Positions 25,174-34,628 of a stretch of DNA of 64,000 nt are shown here, piece by piece. A program made the translations under genes and the position numbers. Source of the stretch: an uncultured Barnesiella sp. (GTDB lineage Bacteria; Bacteroidota; Bacteroidia; Bacteroidales; Barnesiellaceae); assembly GCA_944320015.1 (NCBI GenBank), contig CALUFO010000004.1, positions 88,949-152,948 on the forward strand, written 5' to 3'. Each line of letters starts with the position of its first letter. Position 1 is the first letter of the stretch. The notes beneath the pieces were generated by a model. That model searched no databases and was not told the origin of the DNA. It saw only the letters and a list, made by a program, of their open reading frames with translations.

Positions 25174-26382
25174 TTATTCTCGAAAGAACTCTTTCATAAA
25201 CTCGTCGCCAACCAGCGAGCCATAAGCCCCTTCCCTCACGCTAAATTCGTCATACCGGGCGACCCCGTCGGGTTGGACACCGGGCTTGTAAATGACAAAC
25301 GGGACAGGTGCCGCCGTATGTGTGCGCACCCGGCATGGCGTGGGGTGGTCGGGCAAGAGGGCAATCGCCACCGGCTCGTCCATTCGGTTCACCGCCTCGA
25401 TGAGCGGCCGAAGCACACGGTGGTCGAGATACTCGACCGTGCGGAGCTTCAAATCGACATCGCCTTCGTGGCCCGCCTCGTCGCTGGCCTCGATATGCAA
25501 ATATACAAAATCATGGGCATATAACGCATCGATTGCGGCTTGAACTTTTCCTTCGTAATTGGTATCGTAGAGACCGGTCGCCCCTTCGACGTCGACGGGC
25601 TGCAAACCGGCATACACACCGATGCCCCGAATGAGATCGACGGCCGAAATAACCACGCCGCTGCGTATGCCATATCGTTGAGCCAGAGTCTCCATGCTGG
25701 GTTTATATCCCGGCGACCACGGCCAAATGCTGTTGGCGGGGTCTTTCCCCTCGGCCATGCGCCGCAGGTTGACGGGGTGTGTGGGCAAGATTTGTTGCGA
25801 TTGCAAGATGAGAGTGTTGAGCCGGTCGGCTGTCGCTGTCGCCTCGGGGACGAGCGGGCGCACCATCACGTCGCGGAACGGCGTGCCGGGAACATCGTGC
25901 GGGGGAGTACAGCCGACTCGCTTGTCGCCACCTTTGAGTTTGAGCAAATGGCGGTACGAAACCCCGCGGAAGAAATTGGCGTCGTCACCGCCCAACTCTT
26001 GTTGCAGGAAGTCGATGAGCTGGGAAGCCTCGGCGGTAGAGATGTGACCGGCCGAATGGTTCTTGATGAGACCATTCTCGATACAAACGATATTGCATCG
26101 CATGGCCATTTCGCCCGGCTCTATGTCGATACCCATACTGGCCGCCTCCAAAGAGCCCCGTCCCTCGAACACCCGGTCGAGGTCGTAACCCAATACGGAC
26201 AGGTTGGCGATTTCGCTTCCCGGGTGATAACCGTCGGGGACTGTTTTCAACACCCCGCAACGTCCGTGAGACGCCAGCCAATCCATCGCCGGCGTATCGG
26301 CCGCTTGCAAAGGAGTGCGGCCACCCAGCCGTTCGATAGGTTCGTCGGCCATACCGTCACCCAAAACTATGATATGTTTCAT
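25174..26382 (-). CDS. ApgM-like phosphomutase, proposed homoserine kinase
   Basis: 402 residues of the alkaline-phosphatase/phosphoglycerate-mutase superfamily. The metal-binding start is IIVLGDGMADEP, the phospho-acceptor serine is in YHPGSEIANLSVLGYD, and late metal ligands are in EASDEAGHEGD and LLPDHPTPC. It lies between thrA and thrC in the gap normally filled by thrB, and no thrB is seen here. A family of such proteins in Bacteroidota and Desulfovibrio thr operons has been proposed to act as homoserine kinase. I consider that role likely from context. The alternative is cofactor-independent phosphoglycerate mutase. Confidence 0.85.
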   Translation of the reverse strand: MKHIIVLGDGMADEPIERLGGRTPLQAADTPAMDWLASHGRCGVLKTVPDGYHPGSEIANLSVLGYDLDRVFEGRGSLEAASMGIDIEPGEMAMRCNIVCIENGLIKNHSAGHISTAEASQLIDFLQQELGGDDANFFRGVSYRHLLKLKGGDKRVGCTPPHDVPGTPFRDVMVRPLVPEATATADRLNTLILQSQQILPTHPVNLRRMAEGKDPANSIWPWSPGYKPSMETLAQRYGIRSGVVISAVDLIRGIGVYAGLQPVDVEGATGLYDTNYEGKVQAAIDALYAHDFVYLHIEASDEAGHEGDVDLKLRTVEYLDHRVLRPLIEAVNRMDEPVAIALLPDHPTPCRVRTHTAAPVPFVIYKPGVQPDGVARYDEFSVREGAYGSLVGDEFMKEFFRE

Positions 26383-26399
26383 CGGTCAAAATTTTTTAA

Positions 26400-28835
26400 T
26401 TATCGAATATTGGCGATGCCTATGATGTCGGCAAAGACTCCGGCGGCCGTTACTTCGGCTCCTGCGCCATAGCCTTTGATAACCATGGGATACTCGCGAT
26501 AACGGTCGGTGGTAAACATGATTACATTGTTGCTCCCTTCGAGGTGATAGAAAGGGTGCGACGGCTCGATTTCGCGCAGCCCCACCTCGACATTGCCGAG
26601 ATCGAGCGTGGCGACGAAGCGCAACACGTTTCCCCGACCGGCCACCTGCCGGCGATATAGTTCGAAGTCGGCGTCGTATTGCTGAATCTTCGCCCAAAAA
26701 TCGTCGAGTGAGCCTTCGAAGTACGACTCGGGGATAAAAAGGTTTTTCTTCACGTCGCTCTGTTCCACCCGGTATCCGGCCTCACGAGCCAAAATTACCA
26801 ACTTGCGTATCACGTCTTGCCCGGATAAATCGATACGGGGGTCGGGCTCGCTGTATCCGGCTTCGCGAGCCATACGCACCGCCCGGCTCAACGGCACATC
26901 GGCACTCACCATGTTGAAAATATAGTTGAGTGTACCCGATACTACGGCTTCGATTTTCAGAATCTTGTCGCCGCTGTTGATGAGGTTGTTGATGGTGTTG
27001 ATAATGGGCAGGCCGGCACCCACGTTAGTCTCGAAAAGGTATTTCACATCGCGCTTGCGGGCGATCTGTTTCAGTTCCCGGTAAGAGTCGTACGACCCCG
27101 AAGCTCCTATCTTGTTGGAGGCGACTACCGACACGTTGTGGTCGAGCAAGGTCTTATACAAGTCGGCGATGTCGGGGCTTGCCGTACAATCGACGAAAAC
27201 CGAGTTGAAGATATTCATTTTTATAATCTCGTCTCGTATCTTTGCCGGCGAAGCCTTCATCTCGGAACGGTCGAGCAACTCTTGATAATGCTCGATGTCG
27301 ATGCCCTCCCGGTCGAAAAGGCATTTACGGGAGTTGGCAATTCCCACCAGCCGCAGCTGCAACGCTTTCGTTTCGAGCAGTCTTTGTTGTTGTTTGCAGA
27401 TTTGCCGCAACAAATCTTTTCCGACGGTTCCTACCCCGGCCACAAAGAGATTGAGCACTTGCGACTCGGAGAGGAAAAACGAGTCGTGTATGACATTGAG
27501 CGCCTTGCGAAGGCTGCCCAGCGCAATGACAAACGAAATATTGGTTTCCGAAGCGCCTTGCGCACAAGCTATCACATTGATACCGTTGCGTCCCAGCACG
27601 TTGAAGAGCTTGCCGGCAATGCCGGGGGTATGCTTCATGTTCTCGCCCACGATGGCGACCGTCGCCAAATCCTTCTCGGCCTCGATGTCGCTGATCTCGC
27701 CCACCGCCATTTCTTGTTCAAACTCGTCGCGCAATACTTTCACTGCCAAATCGGCGTCGGCGTTGCGCACGGCAAAAGTGGTATTGTTCTCGGACGACGC
27801 CTGCGAGACCAAAAAGACGCTGATTCCCGACTGAGCCAACCGGTTGAATATGCGTGAATTGATGCCGATGACACCCACCATGCCCATGCCCGACAGGGTG
27901 ATAAGGCAAGTATCGTTGATCGACGAAATACCCTTGATCGCCTTTCCCTCGGCATGGGAATTGTCTTCCGAGATGAGAGTTCCGGGAGCCGACGGATTAA
28001 AGGTGTTTTTGATGAGGATAGGGATATTCTCGTGGAATACCGGATAAATCGTGGGTGGATAGATAACCTTCGCTCCGAAGTTACACAGCTCCATCGCTTC
28101 GATAAACGACAGGCGTTCAATGACATAGGCGGTGTTTATGACACGGGGGTCGGCAGTCATGAAGCCGTCGACATCGGTCCAAATTTCGAGTTGCGAGGCT
28201 TTGAGTGCTGTCGCCAGAATCGCAGCCGTATAATCCGAACCGCCCCGCCCCAGATTGGTCACATCGCCATTGTTCTTGTCCGAAGCGATAAATCCCGGGA
28301 CGACAGCCACCCGGGGCAGCTCTGAAAAATATCGTTTCACCAGTTTGTTCGTCTCCTCGAAGTCGACAACATGTTTGCCGAACTGCCTTTGGGTCTTGAT
28401 GAAAAACCGGGAGTCATAGTGGACAGCCCCCTCGATTACCCGGCTGACAATGAGCGACGATAACCGTTCGCCATAACTGACAATCGTGTCGAGCGTTTTT
28501 ACCGACAAGTCTTTAATGAGAGACACGCCTCTAAAAATATTCCCCAGCTCGTCGAGGAGCGGCTCGATGAGTTCCAGCAATTCGGCTTGCTTGTCGGGCT
28601 CGACAGCCGCCTGTACCATGTGGCGATGCCGTGTCACTATCTCGTGGAAACAAACCTCATAGGCGCAGCCACCCTCGGCGGCGAGTTTTGCGGTTTCGAT
28701 AAGGTTGTCGGTTATTCCTCCGAGAGCCGATACCACGACAACGACGGGCTCCCGGCAACTCTCGACTATATGTTTGACATTCGACATGCTCTCGACCGAG
28801 CCTACCGACGTGCCTCCGAATTTCAATACTTTCAT
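26400..28835 (-). CDS. thrA: Bifunctional aspartokinase / homoserine dehydrogenase
   Basis: 811 residues. The N-terminal aspartokinase (VLKFGGTSVGS at the start, later GRGGSDYTAAILATALKA) phosphorylates aspartate. ACT regulatory domains span about 310-455, including GMGMVGVIGINSRIF and TPGIAGKLFNVLGRNGINV. The C-terminal homoserine dehydrogenase has the NAD(P) motif VAGVGTVGKDLLRQI near 465 and a later EAVVSGTLNYIFNM. It catalyses the first and third steps from aspartate to threonine and methionine. It leads the thrA-hsk-thrC operon. An attenuator with a threonine-rich leader peptide lies in the 5' region. Confidence 0.97.
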   Translation of the reverse strand: MKVLKFGGTSVGSVESMSNVKHIVESCREPVVVVVSALGGITDNLIETAKLAAEGGCAYEVCFHEIVTRHRHMVQAAVEPDKQAELLELIEPLLDELGNIFRGVSLIKDLSVKTLDTIVSYGERLSSLIVSRVIEGAVHYDSRFFIKTQRQFGKHVVDFEETNKLVKRYFSELPRVAVVPGFIASDKNNGDVTNLGRGGSDYTAAILATALKASQLEIWTDVDGFMTADPRVINTAYVIERLSFIEAMELCNFGAKVIYPPTIYPVFHENIPILIKNTFNPSAPGTLISEDNSHAEGKAIKGISSINDTCLITLSGMGMVGVIGINSRIFNRLAQSGISVFLVSQASSENNTTFAVRNADADLAVKVLRDEFEQEMAVGEISDIEAEKDLATVAIVGENMKHTPGIAGKLFNVLGRNGINVIACAQGASETNISFVIALGSLRKALNVIHDSFFLSESQVLNLFVAGVGTVGKDLLRQICKQQQRLLETKALQLRLVGIANSRKCLFDREGIDIEHYQELLDRSEMKASPAKIRDEIIKMNIFNSVFVDCTASPDIADLYKTLLDHNVSVVASNKIGASGSYDSYRELKQIARKRDVKYLFETNVGAGLPIINTINNLINSGDKILKIEAVVSGTLNYIFNMVSADVPLSRAVRMAREAGYSEPDPRIDLSGQDVIRKLVILAREAGYRVEQSDVKKNLFIPESYFEGSLDDFWAKIQQYDADFELYRRQVAGRGNVLRFVATLDLGNVEVGLREIEPSHPFYHLEGSNNVIMFTTDRYREYPMVIKGYGAGAEVTAAGVFADIIGIANIR

Positions 28836-28952
28836 ATCTGCATTATTCTATCGGTGTTTCTCTCCTTGCTTCCATGTCGAGCCGGAGAGTTACACAAAAT
28901 TACAAAACTAAATTGATAAAGCTATGCCGCATCGCGGCCAATCGAGATAAAG

Positions 28953-28985
28953 AAAAAAAACGTCCTCCCCCCTAAGGGGTGGTCA
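28953..28985 (-). terminator. Attenuator hairpin upstream of thrA
   Basis: On the minus strand, TGACCACCCC pairs with GGGGAGGACG, with two A-A mismatches and a tiny loop, followed at once by T8. The stop codon of the thr leader peptide lies in its loop side. An upstream TTCCCCC (minus strand, 29066-29060) could pair with the G run and prevent the hairpin. Confidence 0.65.
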
Positions 28986-29022
28986 TTGTTGTAATACCGG
29001 TATAGAATAAATTGTGTAGCAT
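28972..29022 (-). CDS. thrL: Threonine leader peptide
   Basis: A 16-codon frame, ATG to TAG, encoding MLHNLFYTGITTMTTP. Five of the last nine residues are threonine (codons ACC, ACA, ACA, ACC, ACC), with one isoleucine and one methionine, all products downstream of ThrA. The stop codon is embedded in a hairpin followed by eight T, 120 bases before thrA. This is the layout of thrL of E. coli, where a ribosome stalled at Thr or Ile codons prevents termination. There is no obvious strong ribosome-binding site, which is normal in Bacteroidota. The role is inferred from composition and position, and the peptide has not been recorded by any method available to me. Confidence 0.72.
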   Translation of the reverse strand: MLHNLFYTGITTMTTP

Positions 29023-29118
29023 CGTTGTTTCTATATCAACACTATCGGGCTGCCAAGGCGGGGGAACCCGAGTCTTCCCGCACGATTTAGCCGTTGTTCG
29101 ATTGTATTTTCTCTTTTG

Positions 29119-29152
29119 CAAAAATAATCTTTTTTTTTATTTTTCAAGCAAA
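29119..29152 (-). promoter_or_regulatory. Promoter of the thr operon
   Basis: Minus-strand TATTTTTG at 29126-29119. TTTG is 22 bases upstream (29152-29149), or CTTG 18 bases upstream. Transcription would begin about 90 bases before the leader peptide. Confidence 0.5.
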
Positions 29153-29423
29153 ACAAGCACAAAATGATTTATAAAAATGTGTTTTATTTTACAATTTAAT
29201 ATTTCTCATCGTTTTTCAAGCATCATTTTGAATATGTCTTTTTGTCACGGGATAAGTAAGGAAAAGCGACTGCCGCAATATTTTAAACGGCAAAATGATA
29301 TTTCTCGCCATAAATTATTACTTTTGTAAGCAAAACAGCAGGCAAAATGTATCCGGCTCCATGCGGTATAGGCTGTCGGGAGTATCGCCTGCTCTATGTG
29401 TGTAAGGAAATAACCCATTGTAT

Positions 29424-30470
29424 ATGCCCGAAAATATCACATCGGTTCTTATCATCTATACCGGTGGCACCATCGGAATGGTGGAAAACAGCCAGACGGG
29501 AAGCCTTGAACCGTTTAACTTCCACCATTTGCTCGACAAAGTTCCCGAGTTGCGACAACTCGGCTTCTCTATCTCGACCGTACAATTCGAACCCCCGATC
29601 GACTCGTCGGAGATTGAGCCCGACTCGTGGATAAAACTGGTACATATCATAGCCGATAATTACGACCTCTTCGACGGTTTCGTTGTCCTACACGGAACCG
29701 ACACGATGTCCTACACGGCATCGGCTCTCAGTTTCATGCTCGAGAACCTCAGCAAACCCGTTATTCTCACCGGCTCGCAACTGCCCATAGGCGTGCTCCG
29801 CACCGACGGTAAAGAGAATCTTATCACAGCTATCGAAATCGCCGCCGCCAAAAACGCCAACGGCACACCGTTGGTTCCCGAGGTGTGTATCTTCTTCGGT
29901 AACCACCTGTTGCGCGGGAACCGCACCACCAAAATAAGCGCCGAGAGTTTTCACGCTTTCGTATCGACCAACTACCCGCCATTGGCACAAGTGGGTGTCC
30001 ATATCCACTACGACGAGAACCAAATCGCCCATGCTTCGCAAAAACCGTTGCGCCCCCATTACCTCATGAACACCAATATCGTGGTGCTGAAACTATTCCC
30101 CGGCATATCGGAACAAACCGTGCGCTCTATCTTGAATATCCCGGGGTTGAAAGGGGTTGTGCTGGAAACCTTCGGTTCGGGCAACGCACCGGTAAAACAA
30201 TGGTTCCTCGACTTGCTCAAAGAGGCGGTAGACAAGGGTATTGTCATTGTCAACGTGAGCCAGTGTATGGGGGGAAGCGTGCAAATGAGCCGGTACGGGA
30301 CCGGGAGCAAACTCGAAAATGCCGGCGTGGTGAGCGGTTACGACAGCACTACCGAAGCCGTGCTCACCAAACTGATGTTCCTTTTCGGCCACGGCTATCC
30401 GGCCAAAGTGGTCAAAGAGAATATGAATTGCTCGCTCAGTGGCGAGATTACCCCCACGCAACGTCATTGA
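29424..30470 (+). CDS. ansA: Type I (cytoplasmic) L-asparaginase
   Basis: 348 residues. It hydrolyses asparagine to aspartate and ammonia. The N-terminal threonine motif IIYTGGTIGM and the second site VVLHGTDTMSYTASALSFMLENL hold the two catalytic threonines. There is no signal peptide, in line with the cytoplasmic AnsA type. ATG at 29424 is used. A TTG at 29418 in frame, 9 bases from the AAGGA at 29405-29409, is a possible alternative start. A -7 box TACTTTTG lies at 29319-29326. It is divergent from the thr operon and supplies aspartate, the precursor used by ThrA. Confidence 0.95.
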   Translation: MPENITSVLIIYTGGTIGMVENSQTGSLEPFNFHHLLDKVPELRQLGFSISTVQFEPPIDSSEIEPDSWIKLVHIIADNYDLFDGFVVLHGTDTMSYTASALSFMLENLSKPVILTGSQLPIGVLRTDGKENLITAIEIAAAKNANGTPLVPEVCIFFGNHLLRGNRTTKISAESFHAFVSTNYPPLAQVGVHIHYDENQIAHASQKPLRPHYLMNTNIVVLKLFPGISEQTVRSILNIPGLKGVVLETFGSGNAPVKQWFLDLLKEAVDKGIVIVNVSQCMGGSVQMSRYGTGSKLENAGVVSGYDSTTEAVLTKLMFLFGHGYPAKVVKENMNCSLSGEITPTQRH

Positions 30471-30666
30471 AAACAAGGAGCTGGTTCTATACTCCCCCTC
30501 CTGTGGCAGATGTGGGTTAAGATTCTCGCACTCAGTCTATTTATTCCGTTTTTTCTTTGCTCGGGACAGCTGTTCTTCTGAGCCGCCCTATATCGGTGCC
30601 GGCTTAGGGGAGAAGTGTAGGGTGTATTTAATTCTTCCTCTTGTGGTGTGAGCGATTACAGACGAT

Positions 30667-30710
30667 AAAAAAACCGAAAGGCCCCCTTTGGACATTTCAA
30701 AGGAGGCCTT
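30667..30710 (-). terminator. Terminator of pfkA
   Basis: The minus-strand stem AAGGCCTCCTTTG / CAAAGGGGGCCTT has a 7-base loop, followed by TCGG and T7. Confidence 0.85.
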
Positions 30711-30736
30711 GGTGAGGTAGATTTTTCCGCCCGGAA

Positions 30737-31717
30737 TCAAATCGAGAGTCTTCTCAGGGTGTTGAGCAGCTCGCGGTCGATGGGCTTATCGTTTTTGATA
30801 GCTTTGTTGAAAGGCACATACTCGATTTCGTTGTTGCGGATACCGATCATGACGTTGCGTTGGTCTTCGAGCAAGGCGTCGATGGCGGCCGAGCCCATGC
30901 GGCTGGCGAGGATTCGGTCGTGAGCGGTGGGGGATCCGCCTCGTTGAATGTGCCCCAAGATAGTCACTCTCACATCGTACTGGGGATATTCTTTTTGTAC
31001 ACGTTCGGCCAAGTGCATGGCGCCGCCTGTGATGGGGCTTTCGGCAACCAGTACGATACTGCTGTTTTTCGATTTGCGGAATCCGTTTTTGATGAGTTCT
31101 TCGAGCTGGTCGACTTCGGTCGAAATCTCGGGAATGATAGCGGCTTCGGCTCCGGTGGCGATGGCGCCGTTGAGGGCGAGGAACCCGGCGTCGCGGCCCA
31201 TGACCTCGATGAAGAAGAGTCGCTCGTGCGAAGTGGCGGTGTCGCGTATCTTATCGACGGCCTCCATGATGGTGTTCAGGGCGGTGTCGTATCCGATAGT
31301 CGTGTCGGTGCCATAGAGGTCGTTGTCGATTGTGCCGGGCAGCCCCACGATGGGGTAGTTGTATTCCGAGGCGAAGATGCGGGCGCCGGTGAGTGTGCCG
31401 TCGCCGCCGATTACGACAAGGGCGTCGATACCTTCTTTGACGAGGGTGTCGTGTGCGATTTTCCTTCCTTCGGGAGTCTTGAACTCTTGGCAACGGGCGG
31501 TTTTCAGTATGGTGCCTCCCTGTTGTATGATGTTGCTTACATTTTGTGTCTTAAAAGGCGATATTTCTCCGGTGATGAGGCCTTTGTATCCACGATAAAT
31601 TCCTTTTACCTCAAATCCGTTGTAGATAGCGGCGCGTGTTACCGCACGAATGGCCGCGTTCATTCCGGGGGCGTCGCCTCCCGAAGTCAAAATACCTATA
31701 CATTTAATTTGCGACAT
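30737..31717 (-). CDS. pfkA: ATP-dependent 6-phosphofructokinase
   Basis: 326 residues. It phosphorylates fructose 6-phosphate in glycolysis. Motifs in order: [17 protein letters not shown] at the start, [12 protein letters not shown], the catalytic [26 protein letters not shown], and the substrate-binding [15 protein letters not shown]. The Gly in IGGDGT marks the ATP-using type. It is the last gene of a group with porQ, cmk and ispH; a gap of about 125 bases before it could hold another promoter. Confidence 0.97.
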   Translation of the reverse strand: MSQIKCIGILTSGGDAPGMNAAIRAVTRAAIYNGFEVKGIYRGYKGLITGEISPFKTQNVSNIIQQGGTILKTARCQEFKTPEGRKIAHDTLVKEGIDALVVIGGDGTLTGARIFASEYNYPIVGLPGTIDNDLYGTDTTIGYDTALNTIMEAVDKIRDTATSHERLFFIEVMGRDAGFLALNGAIATGAEAAIIPEISTEVDQLEELIKNGFRKSKNSSIVLVAESPITGGAMHLAERVQKEYPQYDVRVTILGHIQRGGSPTAHDRILASRMGSAAIDALLEDQRNVMIGIRNNEIEYVPFNKAIKNDKPIDRELLNTLRRLSI

Positions 31718-31843
31718 AACCTATAAGTGTTTAGTTGGAAGCAAAGATAAAGATAAAAATTGAATCTCCCTATACGATAGATAACGATAGTTGAGAATTA
31801 ATGTTTTTGTAACTTGGCTTTTTCTCGGCTTGTATTGGAGTCG

Positions 31844-32734
31844 TCAGGCCGAAGGGGTATTGCCGACTTTTTCTTCCAATAGGCGGGTGATGTATTCTTG
31901 CACTTCGGCCATGAGCCAGCGGGGGGTGGAGGTAGCTCCACAAATGCCTATGCTCTTTTTCCCTTCGAGCCAGCGGGGATCTATTTCGGTAATATCAGAT
32001 ACGAGGTGTGAGCCGGGATTGATTTGCAGGCATTCGCCGAAAAGGACTTTCCCGTTGGAGCTTTTTTTACCGCACACGAAGAGAATGAGGTCGTGCCGCC
32101 GGGCAAATTCCCGGATATTGGGTATTCGGTTGGCGACCTGCCGGCAGATGGTGTCGAACGATTCGAATTGCCCGTCGGGTTTTATGTGCTTGATTTCGTC
32201 GACGATATGTTTGAATCCTTCGACCGATTTGGTGGTTTGGGAGTAGAGGAGCAGTTTCTTGTGGAGGTCTATTTTGCCGAGGTCTTGGCTGTTCTCGATG
32301 ACCACGGCTTGTCCATGAGTCTGTCCCACCAGCCCGTTTACTTCGGCGTGTCCGGTTTTTCCATAAATGACGATTTGCGCCTCTTCGGGAGGGTTGGAGT
32401 CATAGGCCGTTTTTATTTTTCGTTGCAATTGCAGCACGACGGGGCAAGTGGCGTCGATGATTTCGATGTTGTTCTCGGCGGCGACGCGGTAGGTCTCGGG
32501 CGGCTCGCCGTGGGCACGCAACAGCACTTTCACGTTGTGCAGATGTTTGAGCTGCTCGTGGTCGATTGTGATGAGGCCTTTGGCTTTGAGTCGTTCCACC
32601 TCGTTGCTGTTGTGAACGATGTCGCCGAGGCAGTAGAGTCGTCCGCTACGGTCGAGTTCCTCCTCGGCTTTGCGTATGGCGGTGACTACCCCGAAACAGA
32701 ATCCCGAATGCTCGTCTATTTCTATGCGTGCCAT
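31844..32734 (-). CDS. ispH: 4-hydroxy-3-methylbut-2-enyl diphosphate reductase
   Basis: 296 residues. It performs the last step of the MEP isoprenoid pathway with a 4Fe-4S cluster. The three cluster cysteines are in HSGFCFGV (about residue 13), DATCPVVLQ (about 96) and GICGATSTP. DIVHNSNEV and VLLRAHGEPP complete the signature. It begins 25 bases after cmk on the same strand. Confidence 0.96.
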   Translation of the reverse strand: MARIEIDEHSGFCFGVVTAIRKAEEELDRSGRLYCLGDIVHNSNEVERLKAKGLITIDHEQLKHLHNVKVLLRAHGEPPETYRVAAENNIEIIDATCPVVLQLQRKIKTAYDSNPPEEAQIVIYGKTGHAEVNGLVGQTHGQAVVIENSQDLGKIDLHKKLLLYSQTTKSVEGFKHIVDEIKHIKPDGQFESFDTICRQVANRIPNIREFARRHDLILFVCGKKSSNGKVLFGECLQINPGSHLVSDITEIDPRWLEGKKSIGICGATSTPRWLMAEVQEYITRLLEEKVGNTPSA

Positions 32735-32759
32735 GGGTCGTAATTTTTTAAAGCCGATT

Positions 32760-33461
32760 TTATTGCAATTTGTCGATGGTCTCTTTGTAACGGTCGATGA
32801 GCCATTGGTCTTGCTCTTCGATTGTCATGTGGGAGTTGTCGAGGAGGATAGCGTCGTCGGCTTTCCGCAGGGGGCTTTCTTTGCGGGTTTGGTCGATATG
32901 GTCGCGCTTGTTGATGTTGGCGACCACCTCGTCGAAATCGACTGCCACGCCTTTTGCCCGCAGTTCGTCGACACGGCGTTGCGCGCGGGTCTCGGCCGAA
33001 GCCGTGACGAATATTTTCAACTCGGCATGGGGGAATACGGTCGTACCTATGTCCCGGCCGTCCATGACGATGCCTTTCCGTTCGCCCATTTTCTGTTGAG
33101 CCGCCACCATGGCGGTGCGCACGAAAGGTATGGCGCTTACGGGGCTCACTTTGTCGGAAACCCGCATGGAACGTATCTCTTGCTCGACGTCTACGCCGTT
33201 GAGATATGTGTGCGTCTTGCCCGTGTGCGCGTCGGGACGGAAGTCGATTCGAATCTCGTCCATGAGAGGCAATAGGGCTTCGGTGTCGACGGTGTCGCCG
33301 TCGATAAGTCCGTGGTCGAGGCAATAGAGGGTGACGGCCCGGTACATGGCTCCGCTGTCGATATAGATATATCCTATGTGGCGGGCAAGGGCTTTGGCCA
33401 TGGTGCTTTTCCCACAAGAGGAAAATCCGTCGATGGCAATGGTTATGCGAGGTTTATCCAT
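32760..33461 (-). CDS. cmk: Cytidylate kinase
   Basis: 233 residues. It phosphorylates CMP and dCMP. The P-loop is in [31 protein letters not shown] follows, then [31 protein letters not shown]. It starts 6 bases after porQ and precedes ispH. The order porQ-cmk-ispH-pfkA is a familiar Bacteroidales arrangement. Confidence 0.96.
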   Translation of the reverse strand: MDKPRITIAIDGFSSCGKSTMAKALARHIGYIYIDSGAMYRAVTLYCLDHGLIDGDTVDTEALLPLMDEIRIDFRPDAHTGKTHTYLNGVDVEQEIRSMRVSDKVSPVSAIPFVRTAMVAAQQKMGERKGIVMDGRDIGTTVFPHAELKIFVTASAETRAQRRVDELRAKGVAVDFDEVVANINKRDHIDQTRKESPLRKADDAILLDNSHMTIEEQDQWLIDRYKETIDKLQ

Positions 33462-33467
33462 GAGTGT

Positions 33468-34496
33468 CTATTTTTTAAATTCAAAAAGATTGGTAGAGAG
33501 GTTGACCATAAAGGTGGTCGCTCCCGTGTGTTGTTGGGCAAGAGCCACGCCTATCCCGAACATGCGCACTTTGATGCCGCCGCCTATGCTGAATCCCGAG
33601 AGGAAATTGCGGCTGGCCGTTTTCATGTCGGTGCGGGTCTTGTAGTTGTAACCCAACCCGATGTAGATGCGGTCGGTAGGCAGAAATTCCACTCCGAAAA
33701 TGAGGTGGCGGAAGAGGTTGTCGACAAATTTGTTTTTCTCGACGATGTCGCTGCTGCCGGTGTAGGCGCTGCTTTCGATTGTGGGATAGGGCAGGTTCCA
33801 CCGGGTGAGGTGGCGCGCTGTGACCGATATGCGTATCGGGGCGTGTTCGAGGCTTTGGGTATAGCCTATCTGCAAGTCGAATGGCATGCGCTCGAAGGTG
33901 TCGTTGTAGCGCTTGATTTGTCCCCCCAGATTGCGGGCGACCATCGACAGCGACAGGTCGTTGTCGGCGTTGTAATAATTGAGCCCGAGGTCGACGGCAA
34001 GAGCCCAAGAGGTGTATTGCTCGTAGGACGAGTAGATTACTTTGGCGTTGATGCCTCCTCGCAGGGTGGTGGTGAAGTCGTGGGAGTAGATACCGTTGAA
34101 CACGATGTCTTTGGGCGAAAACTCGCCGGTGATGACCCCGGTTTCGTCGGCGCTTTTCATTTTGCCATAACCGTAGTACTGTATGCCGGCGGCCCAAGCG
34201 CCACGTTCGCCGGCGGCTTTGCCGAAAGTTACCCCTGCCAAATTGATTCCACCGACATATTTCATGTAGTTCAATCCGAGTTGCATGTCAGACTCGGGGC
34301 CCATGAGCGCGGGGTTTTGGTTGATGAGATTGATATCTTCGTCGATAATCGATATGTTGGTTCCCCCCAGTGCGTAGGCGTGGGTCGAGGTAGGGATATT
34401 GAGAAAGTCAAACGAACTTGTCCCTTCTTGTCCTCTCCCGATGAAACAGATGGTAAGGAACAGGAATACCGCTATGTGTCGAATCGAATGCGTCAT
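33468..34496 (-). CDS. porQ: PorQ-type type IX secretion protein
   Basis: 342 residues from the ATG at 34496. Signal peptide MTHSIRHIAVFLFLTICFIGRG, then the PorQ start TSSFDFLNIPTSTHAYALGGTNISIID, followed by a beta-barrel pattern of the FadL/PorV type. PorQ is an outer-membrane protein needed for type IX secretion and surface attachment of cargo. An upstream in-frame ATG at 34544 is rejected because a perfect promoter (34514-34545) lies between the two. The linkage to cmk supports the call. Two exported proteins in this window carry sorting-type tails that could use this pathway. Confidence 0.87.
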   Translation of the reverse strand: MTHSIRHIAVFLFLTICFIGRGQEGTSSFDFLNIPTSTHAYALGGTNISIIDEDINLINQNPALMGPESDMQLGLNYMKYVGGINLAGVTFGKAAGERGAWAAGIQYYGYGKMKSADETGVITGEFSPKDIVFNGIYSHDFTTTLRGGINAKVIYSSYEQYTSWALAVDLGLNYYNADNDLSLSMVARNLGGQIKRYNDTFERMPFDLQIGYTQSLEHAPIRISVTARHLTRWNLPYPTIESSAYTGSSDIVEKNKFVDNLFRHLIFGVEFLPTDRIYIGLGYNYKTRTDMKTASRNFLSGFSIGGGIKVRMFGIGVALAQQHTGATTFMVNLSTNLFEFKK

Positions 34497-34513
34497 AGTT
34501 TTTTTTCGAGGTT

Positions 34514-34545
34514 CAAAGATAATGAAAGGTGAGCGCAGAGACAAA
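34514..34545 (-). promoter_or_regulatory. porQ promoter P1 (inside tandem repeat unit 1)
   Basis: On the minus strand, TTTG (34545-34542), exactly 20 bases, then TATCTTTG (34521-34514). This is a perfect consensus promoter. The expected start of transcription is only about 10 bases before the porQ ATG. Confidence 0.8.
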
Positions 34546-34596
34546 TGAAAACAACGTTTTCGATTTGTCCTATGCCGAACCGCATCTTATCTTATC

Positions 34597-34628
34597 CAAA
34601 GATAATGAAAGGTGAGCGCAGCGGCAAA
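34597..34628 (-). promoter_or_regulatory. porQ promoter P2 (inside tandem repeat unit 2)
   Basis: Minus-strand TTTG (34628-34625), 20 bases, then TATCTTTG (34604-34597). It would give a leader about 83 bases longer than P1. Confidence 0.75.

Noticed and set aside
28587..28916. Plus-strand frame opposite the thrA start
   Set aside because: It lies within thrA antisense and has no protein-like sequence.
34497..34544. Longer N-terminus for PorQ
   Set aside because: The extension carries the P1 promoter and would put charged residues before the signal peptide.
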